DNA from: Haloarchaeobius salinus
Lineage (GTDB): Archaea; Halobacteriota; Halobacteria; Halobacteriales; Natrialbaceae
Length of the DNA: 64,000 bases
Direction of reading: 5' to 3'
Assembly (NCBI RefSeq): GCF_024464185.1
Contig: NZ_JANHAU010000004.1
Span: 1 to 64,000, forward strand
The notes beneath the pieces were generated by a model, which saw only the letters and a list, made by a program, of their open reading frames with translations, was not told where the DNA came from and did no database searches. Position numbers and translations under genes: made by a program. This document shows positions 7,810 through 17,345 of the stretch, one piece after another (position 1 is the first letter of the stretch; every line of letters begins with the position of its first letter).

Positions 7810-8672
7810 ACCTCACCTCCGAGGTAGGCCTCGATGACGTCTTCGTTGTTCCGTACCTCCTCCGGCGTCCCCTCGGTGAGGATGCGGCCCTGGTGCATGA
7901 CGATGACTTTCTCGCAGTTCTGCATGATGAGGTCCATGTCGTGTTCGACGATGAGGAACGTGTAGCCCTGGTCCCTGAGTTCGTGGATGTGTTCGAGCAG
8001 GCGCTCCTCCAGCGACGGGTTGACGCCGGCGAACGGCTCGTCCAGCAGGAGCATCTGCGGGTCGGTCAGCAACGCGCGCGCCAGCTCCAGCAGCTTCCGC
8101 TGCCCACCGGAGAGGTTCTCCGCGTACTCGTTCGCGAGGTGGTCGATGTCGAAGAACTCCAGGGTCTCCCACGCGCGTTCGAGGATATCCTGCTCCTGCT
8201 CCTTCACTTCGTTCCGGGCGTAGGGCAGGACCGAGCGCCAGAGCGCCTCGCCGCGCTGGTGCTTCGGCGCGACCATCATGTTCTCCAGGACGGTCATCTC
8301 GCCGAGCTCGCGGGCGATCTGGAACGTCCGGACGAGGCCGCGGTCCGCGACCTCGTACGGTTCGAGCCCGGTGATGTCCTGTCCGTTGAACTCGACGCTG
8401 CCGGCGTCGGGCTTGTGGGTGCCGGTGATGCAGTTGAACGTGGTTGACTTCCCGGCCCCGTTCGGGCCGATGAGGCCGGTCATGCTGCCCTTCTCGATGT
8501 CGAACTCGACACCGTCGACGGCCGTGATACCGCCGAAGTGCTTCTCGAGCCCGCGGACCTTCAGCGGTATCTCTGCGGTCTCGCTGGCCCCTGAGAGCGT
8601 GTTCAGTGACCGGTCATCGGCCTCGGTCTGCCCTGCGGCGGTCGCGTCGGAGGTCTCGGACTCGCTACTCAT
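7806..8672 (-). CDS. livG: branched-chain amino-acid ABC transporter ATPase LivG
   Basis: The 288-residue ATPase has Walker A GPNGAGKST, signature LSGGQRKLLELA, Walker B MLLLDEPFAGV and VEHDMDLI, the usual LivG form. The start at 8672 (MSSESETSDA) is preferred because it overlaps the end of livM by eight bases; a longer frame runs into livM. The N-terminal 45 residues form an acidic haloarchaeal extension before the ATPase fold. Confidence 0.93.
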   Translation of the reverse strand: MSSESETSDATAAGQTEADDRSLNTLSGASETAEIPLKVRGLEKHFGGITAVDGVEFDIEKGSMTGLIGPNGAGKSTTFNCITGTHKPDAGSVEFNGQDITGLEPYEVADRGLVRTFQIARELGEMTVLENMMVAPKHQRGEALWRSVLPYARNEVKEQEQDILERAWETLEFFDIDHLANEYAENLSGGQRKLLELARALLTDPQMLLLDEPFAGVNPSLEERLLEHIHELRDQGYTFLIVEHDMDLIMQNCEKVIVMHQGRILTEGTPEEVRNNEDVIEAYLGGEV

Positions 8673-10083
8673 CCGTCTCACCTCCGTCGGTCGCGACGGT
8701 GTCACCGCCACCCGAGCGCTTGATCGGCCGGGTCAGCGGGATGCTGGACGCCGGTTCCTTGCGGTGGCCGAGCATCCCGTCCGGCCGCCGGTGCATCAGT
8801 ACGATGAGCACGACGCCCATCAGGAACAGCTGGAGCTGCCTGATGCTGTCGAGCGTGAAGAGGAAGAACGGGACGACGTCCCCGCTCGTGATCGGGGCCA
8901 TCGCCTGGCCGAAGCTCGACGGTGCCTCGGGGTTACCGAGCGCCGTCTCGATGACGTTCTTGAAGTACCGCGGTCCCTGGAACAGGAACGCCGCGAACAC
9001 TGCACCGCCCATGACGCTACCGGTGTTCGACCCGGCACCACCGATGATGAGCGCGATCCAGATGTAGAACGTGATGCGCGGCCGGAACGTGTTCGGCGTG
9101 ACCGAACCCTGCGTCCCGAACCAGAGGATGCCGACCAGCCCCATCAGGGCACAGCCGACGACGAACGACTTGATCTTGAACATGTTCGTGTTCTTCCCGA
9201 GTGCGTTCGTCACGTCCTCGTCCTCGCGGATGGCCTTGAGAACCCGACCGAACGGGGAGTTCCCCGTCCGGCGGATGAGGACGTAGAACCCGCCGAGGAT
9301 GAGCAGCAGGACGGCCGAGTACGCGAAGTTGTCGACGACCGGCTTGGGGTTGTTCGGGATGTAGTTCGCCACGAAGTCGACCACGATACCGAGGTACACC
9401 TCGTTCCACAGCCACCCCTGTTCGCCGAACACGAGGTCGAACGGTGCGCTGAGTGCGCGTATCAGGCTTTCGAGGGGGTCCCGGTAGTCGAGGATGACCC
9501 CGTCACCGCCACCGAGACCGACGCGGTAGCCGGCGATGTCGTGGCCGCTCAGCGAGTCCGACAGCAGCGCGAACCGGACGATCTCTGAGAGTGCGATGGT
9601 GACGATTGCGAGGTAGTCCGCGCGCAACCGGAGCGCCGGGAGCGCGGCGATGAGCCCGAGCAGCCCGGCCGCGACCATCCCGCCGATGATACCGATCCAC
9701 AGCGGAAGGCCGAACCCACCGATCTCCGCCGCGCTCGTCCCGGAGCCGAACACCGGCTTCGAGAGGATACCGGTCACGTAGACACCGGTCGCCATGAACC
9801 CGACGATACCGATGTTGAACAGCCCCGTGTATCCCCAGTGCAGGTTCAACGCGAGCGAGGCCATGGCGAAGACGGCGATCCAGAACGTCAACTGGCCGAT
9901 CTGGTTCATCAGCCCCCGGAACGGGAAGCCGATGAACAGTCCGGCGAGCAGGTAGATGGCGTAGACGCCGACGAGCAGCGTCAGCAGCATCAACCCGTCG
10001 TTCCGGAAGTCGATGCCCATCACTACCGCACGCTGTTCCTCCTCACTTTGCCCGTACCCATCGCCTGATTCGTCGTCGCTCAT
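8665..10083 (-). CDS. livM: branched-chain amino-acid ABC transporter permease LivM
   Basis: The 472-residue protein has an acidic leader and about ten membrane segments. LivM landmarks are LHWGYTGLFNIGIVGFMA, the conserved ALPALRLRADYLAIVT and the long loop FGRVLKAIREDEDVTNALG that contacts the ATPases. The start at 10083 overlaps the livH stop (ATGA). A poorly conserved loop of about 90 residues after LSGHDIAGYRVG makes it longer than bacterial LivM. The C-terminal tail is cytoplasmic and ends in GGETDE. Confidence 0.92.
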   Translation of the reverse strand: MSDDESGDGYGQSEEEQRAVVMGIDFRNDGLMLLTLLVGVYAIYLLAGLFIGFPFRGLMNQIGQLTFWIAVFAMASLALNLHWGYTGLFNIGIVGFMATGVYVTGILSKPVFGSGTSAAEIGGFGLPLWIGIIGGMVAAGLLGLIAALPALRLRADYLAIVTIALSEIVRFALLSDSLSGHDIAGYRVGLGGGDGVILDYRDPLESLIRALSAPFDLVFGEQGWLWNEVYLGIVVDFVANYIPNNPKPVVDNFAYSAVLLLILGGFYVLIRRTGNSPFGRVLKAIREDEDVTNALGKNTNMFKIKSFVVGCALMGLVGILWFGTQGSVTPNTFRPRITFYIWIALIIGGAGSNTGSVMGGAVFAAFLFQGPRYFKNVIETALGNPEAPSSFGQAMAPITSGDVVPFFLFTLDSIRQLQLFLMGVVLIVLMHRRPDGMLGHRKEPASSIPLTRPIKRSGGGDTVATDGGETDE

Positions 10084-11198
10084 GCTGTAGACCTCCCTGA
10101 GAAGATGCCCTGGGGACGTACCACCAGGACGAGGATCATCACGGCGAACGCCGCCGCGCGGGCGAAGCCGGACGGGATCCAGATCACCGCCGTCGAAGCG
10201 GTGACTCCGATGATCAGGCCGCCCGCGATTGCGCCGTACACCGAGCCGATGCCGCCGAGGATGACTGCCGCGAAGATGAGCAGCAGCAGCAGCCAACCGT
10301 CGTTCCAGCTGAGCGTACCCTTCCAGAGCACGAACATGAAGCCGGAGACGCCGGTCAGCCCGCCGCCGATTATCCACGTCGCGCGGATGACGCGCTCGGT
10401 CGCGATACCGGTGATGCGTGCCAGCGACTCGTCGTCGGACATCGCCCGCATCGCCTTCCCCAGCTTCGTCCGCTGGAGCAGGATGTGGACGCCGAGCATC
10501 AGCCCACCGGCGACGATGACGAGCATCGCGTCGTGTGCGGTGAGCGACACCGTCCCGTCGATGAAGTAGGGCCGGATGCCGGGGAGGGTCCCGGTGTTGG
10601 TCGTCCCCCGGGTGCCCGAGTCGAAGACGAACTGGATGAGGTACCGCAGCGCGAACGCGACACCGACGCTCGTGATGAGCAGCGGAATCCCGCCCGAGCC
10701 GCGTATCGGTTTGAAGATTAGCTTGTCGATGGCGAGCGCGAGCACGATGGTGAACAGGCCCGAGACGATCAGGCCGGCGATCACGGCCAGTGGCGTCTGT
10801 ACGGCGTTGATGCCCAGCGCCCCGCCGAACACCGAGCCGCCGGCACCCACCAGTGCCAGCGAGCCGATGTTCGCCGAGGAGCCGAAGCCACCGGCGATGA
10901 TGTACGTCGTCGCCCAGCCCGAGAACGCCCCTGCTGTGATGTAATCACCGTGGGCGAAGTTCGCGAAGTTCAGAATGCTGTACGTCATCGAGAGCCCGAT
11001 ACCCGCCAGTCCGATGACGAGCCCCCGGAACAGGCCGTCGAGGACCAGGTTCAACACCCGGGCGATGGTGATGTCACCGACCGCGAGCTGTCTGAAGAGG
11101 TCGAGAACGAGCAGTACTGCGATGGCCCCCAGCACTACCGTCATCGGCTTCTCGACCAGAAGGTTCCGGCCTCTATCGTACGTGCTTGATTCACCCAT
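10080..11198 (-). CDS. livH: branched-chain amino-acid ABC transporter permease LivH
   Basis: The 372-residue permease has about nine membrane segments and the LivH signature GIGLSMTYSILNFANFAHGD near residue 60, plus the ATPase-contact loop LGKAMRAMSDDESLARITGI. It is the first gene of the liv operon. No binding-protein gene sits inside the operon; the only candidate nearby is the permuted livK-like gene at 4.2 kb. An AT-rich element (minus strand GATTTATC near 11236) is the likely promoter. Confidence 0.92.
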   Translation of the reverse strand: MGESSTYDRGRNLLVEKPMTVVLGAIAVLLVLDLFRQLAVGDITIARVLNLVLDGLFRGLVIGLAGIGLSMTYSILNFANFAHGDYITAGAFSGWATTYIIAGGFGSSANIGSLALVGAGGSVFGGALGINAVQTPLAVIAGLIVSGLFTIVLALAIDKLIFKPIRGSGGIPLLITSVGVAFALRYLIQFVFDSGTRGTTNTGTLPGIRPYFIDGTVSLTAHDAMLVIVAGGLMLGVHILLQRTKLGKAMRAMSDDESLARITGIATERVIRATWIIGGGLTGVSGFMFVLWKGTLSWNDGWLLLLLIFAAVILGGIGSVYGAIAGGLIIGVTASTAVIWIPSGFARAAAFAVMILVLVVRPQGIFSGRSTA

Positions 11199-11447
11199 GG
11201 ATGTCCCTTACACACAAAGCGGAACAAGGAGATAGATAAATCTTGCCCGTTCATACCCACTGTTTCATCTCGGCGGCTGCGTGCGATTGTTACCCAATCT
11301 CAATCCGTGTCCTCGGCATTTCAGTACACCACGTCAACCAGATGGGCGCAGGTCGGAGCCACTAGCCCGAACCGGCGTCACGTGGACCGAAGGCCTGGAT
11401 GGACCCACAAAGAAAACTCTTTCACCGGGCCCGTCACACCTCGAACC

Positions 11448-12659
11448 ATGCCGGTAGGGACCCTTGACGACCTCTCTGTCGCCGGGCGTCGAGTCGGGGT
11501 GCGCGTCGACATCAACAGTCCGCTCGACGGCGGGGACCTCGCCGACGACGCCAGACTCCGGGCCCACGAGCAGACCCTCTCCGAGCTCCTCGAGGAGGAC
11601 GCCCGCGTCGCCGTCCTCGCCCACCAGGGCCGCCCAGGCGGTGACGAGTTCGAGACGCTGGCCGCCCACGCAGAGCGCCTCGACGAGCTGCTCGACGCGC
11701 CCGTCAGCTACGCCGACACCAACCTCGGGTCGGCCGCCCGCGAGGCCGTCGACTCCCTCGACCCTGGGACCGCCGTCGTCCTCGAGAACACCCGTTTCTA
11801 CGCGGAGGAGTACATGGAGTTCGAGCCCGAGGTTGCGGCCGCGACCCACCTCGTCGAGGGGCTCGTCCCCGTCCTCGACGCCTTCGTCAACGACGCCTTC
11901 GCCGCCGCCCACCGCTCGCAGCCCTCCCTCGTCGGGTTCCCGCAGCATCTCCCGAGCTACGCGGGCCGGGTCATGGAGCGGGAGCTCGACGTGCTCGCCG
12001 ACGTCGAGGCCACCGAACGTCCCCGCGTGTACGTTCTCGGGGGTGCGAAGGTCTCGGACTCCATCGACGTGGCCTGGAACGTCCTCGAATCCGGACTCGC
12101 GGATCAGGTGCTCACCGCGGGCGTCGTCGGCAACGTGTTCCTGCTCGCCGACGGCGTCGACATCGGGGACGCCAGCGCCGACTTCATCTACGACGAGGGC
12201 TACTGGGACGAGATCGACCGCGCCGCCGACCTGCTGGACGCCCACGGCGACCGCATCCGGTTCCCACAGGACGTCGCGGTCGAGCGCGACGGCGAGCGAC
12301 ACGAGATCGGGCTGAACGCCCTGCCCGGGAACGCGGGCGAGGCCGCGATGGACATCGGCTCCGAGACGCTTCGGATGTACACGTCCGTGCTCGCCGACGC
12401 CCAGACGGTCATCCTCAACGGCCCGGCGGGCGTGTTCGAGGAACCCACGTTCGCGGTCGGGACGAAGGAGCTGTACCACGCCGCCGCGGACGTCCCCTAC
12501 AGCATCGTCGGCGGTGGCGACACCGCAGCGGCAATCCGCCAGCTCGGGATCGACGGTTTCAGCCACCTCTCGACGGGCGGTGGGGCCTGCCTCAGACTCC
12601 TCACCGGGCGCGAACTCCCCGCCGTGGAGGCGCTGCGAACCGGCTACGATGGCGATTGA
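11448..12659 (+). CDS. pgk: phosphoglycerate kinase
   Basis: The 403-residue enzyme interconverts 1,3-bisphosphoglycerate and 3-phosphoglycerate with ADP/ATP. Family landmarks are VGVRVDINSPLDGG (the usual RVDxNVP start), the substrate-binding SQPSLVGFP region, LGGAKVSDSI, NGPAGVFE and IVGGGDTAAA. The start at 11448 gives the conserved N terminus MPVGTLDDLSVAGRRV. The stop codon overlaps the start of the acetyltransferase gene by 11 bases, indicating co-transcription. Confidence 0.95.
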   Translation: MPVGTLDDLSVAGRRVGVRVDINSPLDGGDLADDARLRAHEQTLSELLEEDARVAVLAHQGRPGGDEFETLAAHAERLDELLDAPVSYADTNLGSAAREAVDSLDPGTAVVLENTRFYAEEYMEFEPEVAAATHLVEGLVPVLDAFVNDAFAAAHRSQPSLVGFPQHLPSYAGRVMERELDVLADVEATERPRVYVLGGAKVSDSIDVAWNVLESGLADQVLTAGVVGNVFLLADGVDIGDASADFIYDEGYWDEIDRAADLLDAHGDRIRFPQDVAVERDGERHEIGLNALPGNAGEAAMDIGSETLRMYTSVLADAQTVILNGPAGVFEEPTFAVGTKELYHAAADVPYSIVGGGDTAAAIRQLGIDGFSHLSTGGGACLRLLTGRELPAVEALRTGYDGD

Positions 12660-13137
12660 ACCGGCCATGCTCTCGGAGCTCGACACGCTCGTCGACCTGT
12701 GGGTCGACCTCGCCACGGAACAGGGACCCCACGGTTCCCACGTCCAACCGGCCGAGAACCGGACCACGATGCGCGAGCGGCTCGCACACCACGTCGTCGA
12801 CGGCTCCGTGCTCGTCGACCGCGTCGAGGACGAGGTCGTCGGCTTCGTCTCCTTCGAACGAACCGGATCCGAGGTGAGCGTCGACGCCGTCCGTGGGCTC
12901 GTCAGCAACCTCTACGTCGCCCCCGACTACCGGGGCGCGGGCCGCGGTGCCGCGTTGCTCGACGCCGCCGAGGCCGAACTGCGCGAACGCGGCGTCGACG
13001 TGGTCCAGCTCGAGGTCATGGCCAGCAACATACGCGCACGGTCGTTCTACTCGGAGCAGGGGTACGCCGAGCATCGCTACGTCCTCGAAAAACGCGTCGG
13101 AGTCGAAAGCCATACTAAGGCCAACGACCACGACTGA
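12649..13137 (+). CDS. GNAT family N-acetyltransferase
   Basis: The 162-residue protein has the GNAT fold: the acetyl-CoA loop VAPDYRGAGRGAALL (about 90-104) and the C-terminal LEVMASNIRARSFYSEQGY. The substrate cannot be told from sequence. The ATG at 12649 lies inside the end of pgk in another frame, so the two genes are translationally coupled. Confidence 0.88.
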   Translation: MAIEPAMLSELDTLVDLWVDLATEQGPHGSHVQPAENRTTMRERLAHHVVDGSVLVDRVEDEVVGFVSFERTGSEVSVDAVRGLVSNLYVAPDYRGAGRGAALLDAAEAELRERGVDVVQLEVMASNIRARSFYSEQGYAEHRYVLEKRVGVESHTKANDHD

Positions 13138-13149
13138 GTTGCGGACCGT

Positions 13150-13223
13150 GCCAAGGGAGCATGGGCGGTGCATGCACTCGACTTGTAATCGAGACTTCGT
13201 GGGTTCAAATCCCACCCTTGGCT
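13150..13223 (+). tRNA. tRNA-Thr (anticodon TGT)
   Basis: A full cloverleaf can be drawn: acceptor stem GCCAAGG/CCTTGGC, D stem GCAT/ATGC, anticodon stem CTCGA/TCGAG with loop CTTGTAA, variable loop ACTTC, T stem GTGGG/CCCAC with loop TTCAAAT, and discriminator T as in archaeal tRNA-Thr. There is no intron and no encoded CCA. Positions 8 and 14 are both G, where U and A are almost universal. Confidence 0.85.
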
Positions 13224-13253
13224 TCCTGCTGCGAACGAAGTGAGCAGCGGAAG
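13222..13253 (+). other. hairpin just after tRNA-Thr
   Basis: CTTCCTGCT at 13222-13230 pairs with AGCA plus GGAAG within 13243-13253, leaving a 2-base bulge and a 12-base loop. It begins at the last bases of the tRNA and may serve 3' processing or termination. Confidence 0.45.
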
Positions 13254-13272
13254 CCACAGGTGTGGATTTGAA

Positions 13273-13452
13273 CCAGGGAGCGGAACGAAGTGCAGCGACC
13301 GTGGTTCAAATCCCACCCGACGAACCCCTTCACCGACAGCACGGACACGACCAGGGAGCGGAACGAAGTGCAGCGACCGTGGTTCAAATCCCACCCGACG
13401 AACCCCTTCACCGACAGCACGGACACGACCAGGGAGCGGAACGAAGTGCAGC
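13273..13452 (+). repeat. 78-bp tandem repeat carrying tRNA T-arm copies
   Basis: Two identical 78-bp units begin at 13273 and 13351, with a 24-base start of a third at 13429. Each full unit contains GTGGTTCAAATCCCACCC (13301 and 13379), which matches the T arm and start of the 3' acceptor strand of the upstream tRNA-Thr except for one missing G. No frame with haloarchaeal composition crosses the region. The short stretch 13453-13543 before aconitase holds nothing further except the promoter area. Confidence 0.85.
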
Positions 13453-13543
13453 AACGGTGAGTCACCCTCGACGTCGCCCGATCGGTCGTCGGTGTCAGCG
13501 ATTCGGGGGACGATTCAAGTGATGCGTTATCGTATCTTGAGGT

Positions 13544-16321
13544 ATGTCAGATACCGACCCGCGGGACGCCATCCGGGAGTTCGAGTACGACGGTTCGTCG
13601 TTCAAGATGGCGGACCTCACGGTCCTCGAAGACCAGGGGCTCTGCGAGCTCGACAGCCTCCCGGTCAGCATCCGTGTGCTCCTCGAATCCGTCCTCCGGA
13701 ACGTGGACGGCGACACCATCACCGCGGCGGACGTGCGGAACGTCGCGTCGTGGCAGCCGGACGTCCCGGACGTGGAGCTGCCGTTCACACCGTCCAGGGT
13801 CGTCCTGCAGGACCTCACCGGCGTCCCGGCGGTGGTCGACCTCGCGGCGCTTCGCTCCGCCGTCGACCGGCAGGGTCGTGACCCCGGTATCGTCGAGCCC
13901 GAGGTACCCATCGACCTGGTCATCGACCACAGCGTGCAGGTCGACTTCTTCGGCTCCGAGGACGCCTACGAACGGAACGTCGAACTGGAGTACGAGCGGA
14001 ACGGTGAGCGCTACCGGGCCCTGAAGTGGGCACAGCAGGCGTTCGACGACTTCCGGGTCGTCCCACCGGGGACCGGCATCGTCCACCAGGTGAACCTCGA
14101 GTACCTGGGGCAGGTCGTCCACGCCCGGGAGCGGGACGGCGAGGAGTGGCTCCTGCCGGACACGCTGGTCGGCACGGACAGCCACACGCCGATGATCGGC
14201 GGCATCGGCGTCGTCGGCTGGGGTGTCGGCGGTATCGAGGCCGAGGCGGCGATGCTCGGCCAGCCCATCACGATGAAGCTCCCGGAGGTGGTCGGGGTCC
14301 GGCTCACTGGCGAGCTACCGGAGGGGGCGACCGCCACCGACCTCGTGCTGCACGTCACCGAGAAGCTCCGCGGCGTGGGTGTCGTCGACCGGTTCGTCGA
14401 GTTCTTCGGGCCGGGCGTCTCGAACCTCACCGTGCCGGACCGGGCGACCATCGCGAACATGGCACCCGAGCAGGGGTCGACCATCAGCATGTTCCCGGTC
14501 GACGAGGCGACGCTCGACTACCTCGAGCTGACGGGACGGGACGAGGAGCACATCGAGCTCGTCCGCGAGTACCTCGACGCACAGGGGCTGTTCGGCGAGC
14601 AGGACCCCGAGTACTCCGAGACGGTCGAGCTCGACCTGTCCTCCATCACGCCCAGCCTCGCCGGGCCGAAGCGGCCGCAGGACCGCGTCGAGATGCCCGA
14701 GATGAAGGGCCACTTCCGGGAGCTCGTCCACGGCGAGTTCGCGGGGGAGCTCGGGGACATCGACGAGGACGCACTCTCGCGCTGGCTGGAGGAGGCGAGC
14801 GTCGCGGACGACCGGCCCGACGCCGACATCCCGACGCCGGACGTCGGCCAGCTGAACAAGCGAGTCGAGGTGGACGTCGGCGGGGAGACGACCGAGATCG
14901 GCCACGGGAGCGTCGTCGTCAGCGCAATCACGAGCTGTACGAACACGTCGAACCCGTCGGTGATGCTGGCGGCGGGGCTGCTCGCGAGGAACGCCGTCGA
15001 ACGGGGGCTCGACGTGCCGGCATACGTGAAGACCAGCCTCGCGCCGGGGAGCCGCGTCGTCACCGAGTACCTCGAGGCGTCGGGACTGCTCCCGTACCTG
15101 GAGGAGCTCGGCTACAACGTCGTCGGCTACGGCTGTACGACCTGCATCGGGAACGCCGGGCCGCTGCCGGAGCCCATCGAGCGCGCCATCGACGCGGAGG
15201 ACCTCTGGACGACGAGCGTCCTCTCCGGCAACCGGAACTTCGAGGCGCGCATCCACCCGAAGGTGCGCGCGAACTACCTCGCCAGTCCACCGCTGGTCGT
15301 CGCCTACGGGCTCGCGGGCCGGATGGACATCGACCTCGAACACGACCCGCTCGGGACCGACGCCGACGGCGAGCCGGTGTACCTGGCCGACATCTGGCCG
15401 GACGCCGACGAGATTCACGCGGCAGTCCACGACAGCGTCGACGCCTCGATGTTCGAGGAGAAGTACGCCGAGGTGTTCGAGGGCGACGAGCGCTGGGAGG
15501 GCCTCGACGCGCCGTCGGGGACGGTGTACGAGTGGGACGATTCGTCGACGTACATCCGGGAGCCGCCGTTCTTCAAGGAGTTCCCGCTGGAGGAGCCCGG
15601 CGTCTCGGACGTCGAGGACGCCCGGACGCTCATGCTGCTGGGCGACACCGTCACGACCGACCACATCAGCCCGGCCGGCCCGTTCAGCCGCGAACAGCCC
15701 GCCGGCGAGTGGCTCGTCGACCAGGGCGTCGAGCCGTCCGACTTCAACACGTACGGTGCCCGTCGCGGGAACCACGAGGTGATGATGCGCGGCACGTTCG
15801 CGAACGTCCGCATCGAGAACGAGATGCTCGACGACGTCGAGGGCGGCTACACCATCCACCAGCCGACGGGCGAACAGACGACCGTGTTCGAGGCGAGCGA
15901 ACGGTACCGCGACGCCGAGACGCCGCTGGTCGTGTTCGCCGGCGAGGAGCTCGGGACCGGTTCCAGCCGCGACTGGGCCGCGAAGGGGACGGACCTGCTG
16001 GGTGTGCGGGCGACCATCGCGGAGAGCTACGAACGCATCTTCCGGGACAACCTGGTCGGGATGGGCGTCCTGCCGCTGCAGTTCGCCGGGGATGACTCCT
16101 GGGAGTCGCTCGGACTGGACGGCTCGGAGGCGGTCTCGATCCAGGGGCTGGACGACGGACTGGCAGTCGGCGACGAGCTCACCGTCGTCGCGGAGCGGGC
16201 CGACGGGTCGACCGTCGAGTTCCCGGTCACCGCCCAGGTCAGTACGCCCGCCGCGGTCCGCTACGTGGAGAACGGTGGTATCCTCCACCTCGTCCTCCGT
16301 CGGCTGCTCACGGAGTCGTAG
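13544..16321 (+). CDS. acnA: aconitate hydratase, AcnA type
   Basis: The 925-residue enzyme converts citrate to isocitrate in the TCA cycle. The cluster cysteines are in SAITSCTNTSNPSV and GYGCTTCIGNAG. Other signatures are GTDSHTPMIGGIGV, SGNRNFEARIHPKVRANYLA, LLGDTVTTDHISPAG and the swivel-domain GTGSSRDWAAKGT. Length is normal for AcnA/IRP1-type aconitases. The ATG at 13544 gives a usual N terminus. It stands alone, read toward the convergent membrane protein gene. Confidence 0.96.
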   Translation: MSDTDPRDAIREFEYDGSSFKMADLTVLEDQGLCELDSLPVSIRVLLESVLRNVDGDTITAADVRNVASWQPDVPDVELPFTPSRVVLQDLTGVPAVVDLAALRSAVDRQGRDPGIVEPEVPIDLVIDHSVQVDFFGSEDAYERNVELEYERNGERYRALKWAQQAFDDFRVVPPGTGIVHQVNLEYLGQVVHARERDGEEWLLPDTLVGTDSHTPMIGGIGVVGWGVGGIEAEAAMLGQPITMKLPEVVGVRLTGELPEGATATDLVLHVTEKLRGVGVVDRFVEFFGPGVSNLTVPDRATIANMAPEQGSTISMFPVDEATLDYLELTGRDEEHIELVREYLDAQGLFGEQDPEYSETVELDLSSITPSLAGPKRPQDRVEMPEMKGHFRELVHGEFAGELGDIDEDALSRWLEEASVADDRPDADIPTPDVGQLNKRVEVDVGGETTEIGHGSVVVSAITSCTNTSNPSVMLAAGLLARNAVERGLDVPAYVKTSLAPGSRVVTEYLEASGLLPYLEELGYNVVGYGCTTCIGNAGPLPEPIERAIDAEDLWTTSVLSGNRNFEARIHPKVRANYLASPPLVVAYGLAGRMDIDLEHDPLGTDADGEPVYLADIWPDADEIHAAVHDSVDASMFEEKYAEVFEGDERWEGLDAPSGTVYEWDDSSTYIREPPFFKEFPLEEPGVSDVEDARTLMLLGDTVTTDHISPAGPFSREQPAGEWLVDQGVEPSDFNTYGARRGNHEVMMRGTFANVRIENEMLDDVEGGYTIHQPTGEQTTVFEASERYRDAETPLVVFAGEELGTGSSRDWAAKGTDLLGVRATIAESYERIFRDNLVGMGVLPLQFAGDDSWESLGLDGSEAVSIQGLDDGLAVGDELTVVAERADGSTVEFPVTAQVSTPAAVRYVENGGILHLVLRRLLTES

Positions 16322-16351
16322 GGAGCGAGTCCCGGGCCGTCCCGGGCAGCG

Positions 16352-17248
16352 CTACCCGATCGTATCGTACTCGTCGTCGAACAGGTCGTACTCGTCTTCG
16401 TCCGCCGCCGGCTCGGTCGTGGCGGGTTCCTCGCGGTGGTCGACGTAGAAGGCGATGAGGTAGGTGCGGGTGAACGCGCCGACGATGCCGGCGGTGAGCA
16501 GGGTCGTGGCGACGACGATGCCGACCTCGGTTGCGGAGAGCTGCCCGTAGACGTTCTGGAACGTCTCGGGCTCCAGCGTCTCGGCGTTCTGGAGGTCGAT
16601 TCCGATGCTGGTCACCACGAAGTACGCCGTGAGGAGCGAGCTCAGGACGCCCGGAAGCCAGCGGACGACGGTGAACCCGATAGTGCTGAGGACGTTGCCG
16701 CGGACGAACCGGTAGCTCCGCTTGAAGCTGTCGAGGACGTCGGCGTCGTCGACGACGATGGCGGCCTCGTAGAACTGGAGGGAGACGACGGCCGCGAGGT
16801 AGAGGAGGAGGAAGAGGAGACCGACGACGCCGGGGACGAGCAGCGCGCCGGGTGAGACCCCGCCCTCCAGTCCGGAGACGCCGACGCTGAAGATGGTGAG
16901 GAACGTCAGGACGACGACGGCGACGAACACCACCACGAAGACGGCCAGCGCGAAGAAGATGGCCGCGACGAGCAGTGAGACGTAGTTCTCGCGGCCCGCC
17001 CGCCAGAAGGTGGCGAGCGAGGTCGTGCCGTCGAGCCCCTCGTACGCCATCCCGTAGATGCCGCCGATGAGGAACGGGACGAGGAGGACGGTGACGAGGT
17101 TGAACAGCGAGGCGACGATGGGGAGGCCGGTCCACTGGAGGAGGATCTGTGGCAGCTGCACGACGGCGAACACGGTGGCGGCGAGGAACAGGATGGGGTT
17201 CCGCGAGAGCGTCGACCCGGCGTGTTTCGCCGATGAGATTGCGCCCAT
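16352..17248 (-). CDS. haloarchaeal multi-pass membrane protein (DUF7847-like)
   Basis: The 298-residue protein has about six hydrophobic segments and a short acidic C-terminal tail (EPAADEDEYDLFDDEYD). It contains the amphipathic DDADVLDSFKRSYRFVRGN segment seen in a haloarchaeal family of unknown function. No catalytic residues can be pointed out. A TATA-like GATTTATAC (minus strand, near 17274) sits about 28 bases before the ATG at 17248. Confidence 0.75.
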   Translation of the reverse strand: MGAISSAKHAGSTLSRNPILFLAATVFAVVQLPQILLQWTGLPIVASLFNLVTVLLVPFLIGGIYGMAYEGLDGTTSLATFWRAGRENYVSLLVAAIFFALAVFVVVFVAVVVLTFLTIFSVGVSGLEGGVSPGALLVPGVVGLLFLLLYLAAVVSLQFYEAAIVVDDADVLDSFKRSYRFVRGNVLSTIGFTVVRWLPGVLSSLLTAYFVVTSIGIDLQNAETLEPETFQNVYGQLSATEVGIVVATTLLTAGIVGAFTRTYLIAFYVDHREEPATTEPAADEDEYDLFDDEYDTIG

Positions 17249-17345
17249 ACCCGGTCAGCCGCGGCGCGAGCGTATAAATCATGTCATGCTCGAATGATGA
17301 AAACGGACCGAAACCGTCGTGCCCGCGCCGGCCGTCGGTGGGCCC

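Noticed and set aside
11334-12908. Long minus-strand frame across pgk
   Set aside because: It is a shadow of a GC-rich gene; the plus strand encodes a complete phosphoglycerate kinase.
13273-13452. Tandem repeats as a CRISPR array
   Set aside because: Units are 78 bp and directly adjacent, without unique spacers or cas genes.
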